The notes beneath the pieces are model-generated. The model saw only the letters and a program-made list of their open reading frames with translations, made no database searches and was not told where the DNA came from. From positions 26,664-90,663 of the forward strand of contig CAKZKT010000116.1 in the NCBI GenBank assembly GCA_937124585.1: a DNA stretch of 64,000 nt, read 5' to 3'. Positions 61,608 to 64,000 of the stretch are shown in pieces; position 1 is the stretch's first letter; each line of letters starts with the position of its first letter. The stretch comes from an uncultured Anaerolineae bacterium (GTDB lineage: Bacteria > Chloroflexota > Anaerolineae > CG2-30-64-16). The position numbers and the translations under genes are program-made.

Positions 61608-62720
61608 ATGAAATGGTCGTGGAAGATCGGTGAGTTCGCCGGGATCGGCGTGTACATGCACGCCACGTTTCTCCTGTTGATCGGCTGGATCGTGATGGCT
61701 AATTTGCTGGCCGGGGGAAATCTGGCCAGCGCCGTGGCCGGGATTGCGTTTATTTTGTTGCTGTTTGCCTGTGTGGTGGCGCACGAGTATGGTCACGCGC
61801 TGACCGCGCGGCGTTTCGGGATCAAGACGCGCGATATCACGCTGCTGCCCATCGGCGGGGTGGCGCGGCTGGAGCGCATGCCCGATGTGCCGATCCAGGA
61901 GCTGTGGGTAGCGCTGGCGGGACCGGCGGTTAACGTGGTCATCGCGGCCGTCCTGTTCGTCATCCTGTTTGTGAGCAACGCCCTCGAGCCGCTTAGCTCC
62001 CTCAGCGTCACGGGCGGTTCGCTGCTCGAGCGGCTGATGGTGGTCAATGTCATCCTGGTCTTGTTCAACCTGATCCCGGCCTTCCCGATGGACGGCGGCC
62101 GGGTGGTGCGTTCGTTGCTGGCGATGCGGATGGAGTACAGTCGCGCCACTCAGATCGCTGCCAGCCTGGGCCAGGCTGTGGCCCTGGGCTTCGGCCTGAT
62201 CGGGCTCTTCACGAATCCGTTGCTGGTTTTCACGGCATTGTTCGTATGGATCGGCGCGGCATCGGAGGCCAGCATGGTGCAGATGAAGTCGTCGCTCGCC
62301 GGCATTCCGCTGAGCCGGGCCATGATCACCGATTTCCGCACCCTGGCACCGGATGACTCTCTGGGTCGGGCGATTGATCTGTTGCTCAGCGGCTCGCAGC
62401 AGGACTTTCCGGTGGTCAGCACGGGCCGGGTAGAGGGGATTCTGACGCGCGGCGACCTGATCGCGGGCCTGCGGAAACGGGGAGAAGATGCTCTGGTGGC
62501 CGACTTCATGCGGCGGGATTTCGTGACGGCCGACTCCTCCGACATGTTGGAGCCGGTATCGCAGCGCCTGCAGCAGTGCCAGTGTCACACGATTCCTGTG
62601 ATCCACGGCGGCCGGCTGGTGGGGCTGGTGACGATGGAGAATATCGGCGAATTGCTGATGATTCGGTCGGCTTTCGGCGAGGATGGCGGCCGGCTGCGAT
62701 TCGATCCGGCTCGTATCTGA
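61608..62720 (+). CDS. Site-2 protease family membrane metalloprotease with paired CBS domains
   Basis: 370 residues. Zinc motif HEYGH (His59, Glu60, His63) in the second membrane helix, later NLIPAFPMDGGR with the third ligand Asp, about six membrane helices up to residue 230, then two CBS domains (250-365; ITDFRTLAPDDSLGRAID and RRDFVTADSS). Cuts membrane-bound substrates, probably a regulated anti-sigma or signal protein; CBS domains may sense adenylates. GGAGGTGG precedes the ATG. Confidence 0.93.
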   Translation: MKWSWKIGEFAGIGVYMHATFLLLIGWIVMANLLAGGNLASAVAGIAFILLLFACVVAHEYGHALTARRFGIKTRDITLLPIGGVARLERMPDVPIQELWVALAGPAVNVVIAAVLFVILFVSNALEPLSSLSVTGGSLLERLMVVNVILVLFNLIPAFPMDGGRVVRSLLAMRMEYSRATQIAASLGQAVALGFGLIGLFTNPLLVFTALFVWIGAASEASMVQMKSSLAGIPLSRAMITDFRTLAPDDSLGRAIDLLLSGSQQDFPVVSTGRVEGILTRGDLIAGLRKRGEDALVADFMRRDFVTADSSDMLEPVSQRLQQCQCHTIPVIHGGRLVGLVTMENIGELLMIRSAFGEDGGRLRFDPARI

Positions 62721-62755
62721 TCCGCGGCGTGAAGCGTGGTGTCGCACGGGCCTGC

Positions 62756-62778
62756 AGGGGCGAGGGAACCTCGCCCCT
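62756..62778. terminator. GGGCGAGG hairpin, copy 3 (between convergent genes)
   Basis: AGGGGCGAGG, loop GAA, CCTCGCCCCT, overlapping the stop codon of the PHA regulator and following the site-2 protease gene. Likely two-way terminator; identical to the copy at 35245. Confidence 0.65.
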
Positions 62779-63415
62779 ATGTTGTCGCCTGGATGTCTGC
62801 AGGCAGCTCGTTTTGATCGCGGCGCAGTTTCTGCATCAACGCGACGACCTCGGCCTCCAACGCATCAAGCTGCGCGGCCAGCGCCAGCATCTCTGACCGG
62901 CCAGGGATGCCGCGCCGCGCCAGCGCCCGACGGACCATCTGTTCATCGGGCCAGCCGTCTGTCGCCAGCAGGCTGGCCGGTGCAATCAGCTTGTCTCGCA
63001 GGGCGCAGCCTTCTTCCTCGGCCAGCTCGCCGGCCTGCACCAGGCCGCGGATGCGGCGTTCGATCTCATCGTCCACGTGCCGCGTCAGGTCGAGCGAGCC
63101 AAGCAGGCTGCGCCGCACGGTCGCCAGCGCGTCGCCGCCGGCCTGCACCAGGGCCGTTAACACCGCGCGCGGCAATGAGGTGCTTTCCTGCCTGGCCTGC
63201 TCGACGATGATCTGCGACAGGGTCAGCGCCGTCAGATCCTCGCCGGTCGCATGATCCACCACCTGCACCTCGACACCCGCCCGCACGAGCCGGGCGACTC
63301 GCTCCAGGGAGATATACGCTCTCGCTTCGGTGTCGTACAGCTTGCGATTCGGATACCTCTTGATGACGAGCATGGGCTGCGCCCCCAAAGTTTGCCGCAG
63401 TCGGCCTGAGCTCAT
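62777..63415 (-). CDS. PHA accumulation regulator, PhaR-type DNA-binding protein
   Basis: 212 residues. VIKRYPNRKLYDTEARAYISLE is the conserved PHB/PHA accumulation regulator DNA-binding domain (residues 17-80), followed by a helical region. In known systems PhaR represses phasin genes and binds granules. ATG at 63415 overlaps the phasin stop (ATGA); the internal ATG at 63373 would begin MLVIKRYP, closer to usual PhaR starts. The pair suggests storage-granule control, though no PHA synthase is in the window. Confidence 0.87.
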   Translation of the reverse strand: MSSGRLRQTLGAQPMLVIKRYPNRKLYDTEARAYISLERVARLVRAGVEVQVVDHATGEDLTALTLSQIIVEQARQESTSLPRAVLTALVQAGGDALATVRRSLLGSLDLTRHVDDEIERRIRGLVQAGELAEEEGCALRDKLIAPASLLATDGWPDEQMVRRALARRGIPGRSEMLALAAQLDALEAEVVALMQKLRRDQNELPADIQATT

Positions 63416-63807
63416 TCGGTCTTCTTCAGCTCCTCGATCTTGTGGGTCAGCTCGGCGATGCGCTCGTTCAGGGCCGCAAATTCCTCGCGCGTCGGCAGGT
63501 TGAGCCGATTCAAAATGGCCTCGATGCGCCGATCGAGCAGTCCTTCGGCTTTGCGCGCCTCCTCTTTGAACAGCTTTTTCTGGCGTTCGAGTACGTCCTT
63601 CACCACCTTCTTGCCGTCCGCCTCCGCCAGTTCGCCCCGTTCGACCAGCTTCTGGACGAATTCCTCGATTTCCTCCTGAGCCAGGGCCACCGCGCCGATG
63701 CCGGCCAGCAACACTTTGCGCACTGCCTCGGCAAACGGCCCACGCTCAGGCCGGCCGGTCGTCTCTGCCGTCGTTTCCTGCACCGTCTGTGTCATCTCGT
63801 TTTCCAT
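63412..63807 (-). CDS. Phasin-like polyhydroxyalkanoate granule protein
   Basis: 131 residues. An N-terminal helix with a hydrophobic patch (VRKVLLAGIGAVALAQEEIEEF), a long charged helix and a heptad-like C-terminal coiled coil (ILNRLNLPTREEFAALNERIAELTHKIEELKK). This is the phasin-2/PhaF-I build that coats granules. AGGAGGG precedes the ATG at 63807. Coupled to the regulator gene downstream. Related proteins exist in organisms without PHA, as general helical membrane-associated proteins. Confidence 0.8.
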   Translation of the reverse strand: MENEMTQTVQETTAETTGRPERGPFAEAVRKVLLAGIGAVALAQEEIEEFVQKLVERGELAEADGKKVVKDVLERQKKLFKEEARKAEGLLDRRIEAILNRLNLPTREEFAALNERIAELTHKIEELKKTE

Positions 63808-63880
63808 GGTTACCCTCCTGAGACTGGCATCCATGCTCCACTGGGGAGCTCATCTGCGTCCGAGCGAGGTCTCCTGACCG

Positions 63881-64000
63881 GATGCCTGGCACGTCACCGG
63901 CGATTGTTGTCCACGTGCCAGGCACTCTGCAGGATGCCTGGCACGTCTACCGGCGATTGTTGTCCACGTGCCAGGCACTCTGCAGGATGCCTGGCACGTC
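63881..64000. repeat. Tandem GTGCCAGGC hairpins running off the window end
   Basis: A right half-copy at 63881-63895, then full hairpins at 63912-63947 and 63965-64000 (53-base period), arms CACGTGCCAGGCA and TGCCTGGCACGT(C), with spacer ACCGGCGATTGTTGTC repeated between them. The array likely continues. Confidence 0.88.

Noticed and set aside
63881..64000. CRISPR array at the window end
   Set aside because: Spacers are identical and only about 17 bases; the repeat is a long palindrome shared with scattered single copies.
1..64000. Prophage, insertion sequence or integrative element
   Set aside because: No transposase, integrase, phage structural or conjugation gene was found, and gene style is uniform across the window.

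Overview
The window is high-GC bacterial chromosome with dense genes and short to medium intergenic gaps. It carries many families of palindromic intergenic repeats and no phage, plasmid, insertion-sequence or CRISPR genes. Gene content (heterotrophic sugar ABC importer, ROK regulator, many Gfo/Idh/MocA oxidoreductases, a YicI-like GH31, a T-box in front of serS, hybrid sensors, an AroK-AroB fusion) and the repeat style fit a member of the Chloroflexota (Anaerolineae/Caldilineae-like). That assignment is inference; no rRNA or other taxonomic marker is present.

Layout. (1) 1-1.6 kb: a DVU0298-like helical-repeat protein, a small membrane protein and an array of GCCGGTC...GACCGG palindromes. 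(2) 1.6-21.7 kb: one long minus-strand carbohydrate region. It holds a lactate-racemase-like protein, a UxaA-family dehydratase, an MFS carrier, an alpha-xylosidase-like GH31, a Gfo/Idh oxidoreductase, a TIM-barrel isomerase, a small transaldolase and an amidase. A complete MalFG-type ABC importer with its lipoprotein follows, then a fucose-isomerase-like protein and a ROK repressor. The region ends with a deoxysugar-type trio: class II aldolase, L-rhamnose mutarotase and an arabinose/fucose-isomerase-like enzyme. (3) 22-31.5 kb: an orphan CBM48 protein, phosphoglycerate mutase, a KAS III-like enzyme, tRNA-Arg(CCU), a GT2/giant membrane protein pair, and a tight minus-strand operon (acidic protein, HAD phosphatase, two membrane proteins, glutaredoxin). 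(4) 31.7-35.2 kb: shikimate operon aroC, aroK-aroB fusion, aroQ. (5) 35.3-41.7 kb, minus strand: LacD-type aldolase, Crp/Fnr regulator, VIT/VWA surface protein, M24 peptidase, Fe-type superoxide dismutase. (6) 42-45.5 kb: a three-gene signalling operon of receiver, hybrid histidine kinase and receiver-ParA/CpaE ATPase. (7) 45.5-59.7 kb, plus strand: UROD-like protein, GH2 beta-mannosidase-like enzyme, ThuA-like protein, oxidoreductases, a heterodimeric ABC exporter, a DinB protein, and a B12-dependent diol/glycerol dehydratase with fused large and medium subunits plus a small subunit. (8) 59.7-64 kb: serS behind a T-box leader, a site-2 protease with CBS domains, and a PHA regulator/phasin pair.

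How it fits together. The first 22 kb looks like an import and catabolism locus for oligosaccharides and deoxy- or acid sugars. Deoxysugar aldolysis yields lactaldehyde, which can be reduced to 1,2-propanediol, the classical substrate of the dehydratase at 57-59.7 kb. This is a plausible but unproven functional link across the window.

Most unusual signals: a GTGCCAGGC hairpin family with compensatory stem changes, tandem amplification and two copies placed between the serS T-box terminator and its start codon; an in-frame repeat-like insertion in aroC; a diol dehydratase with no visible reactivase or microcompartment; a candidate CTG start for the LarA-like gene; and well-formed operator candidates at the ROK and Crp/Fnr promoters.
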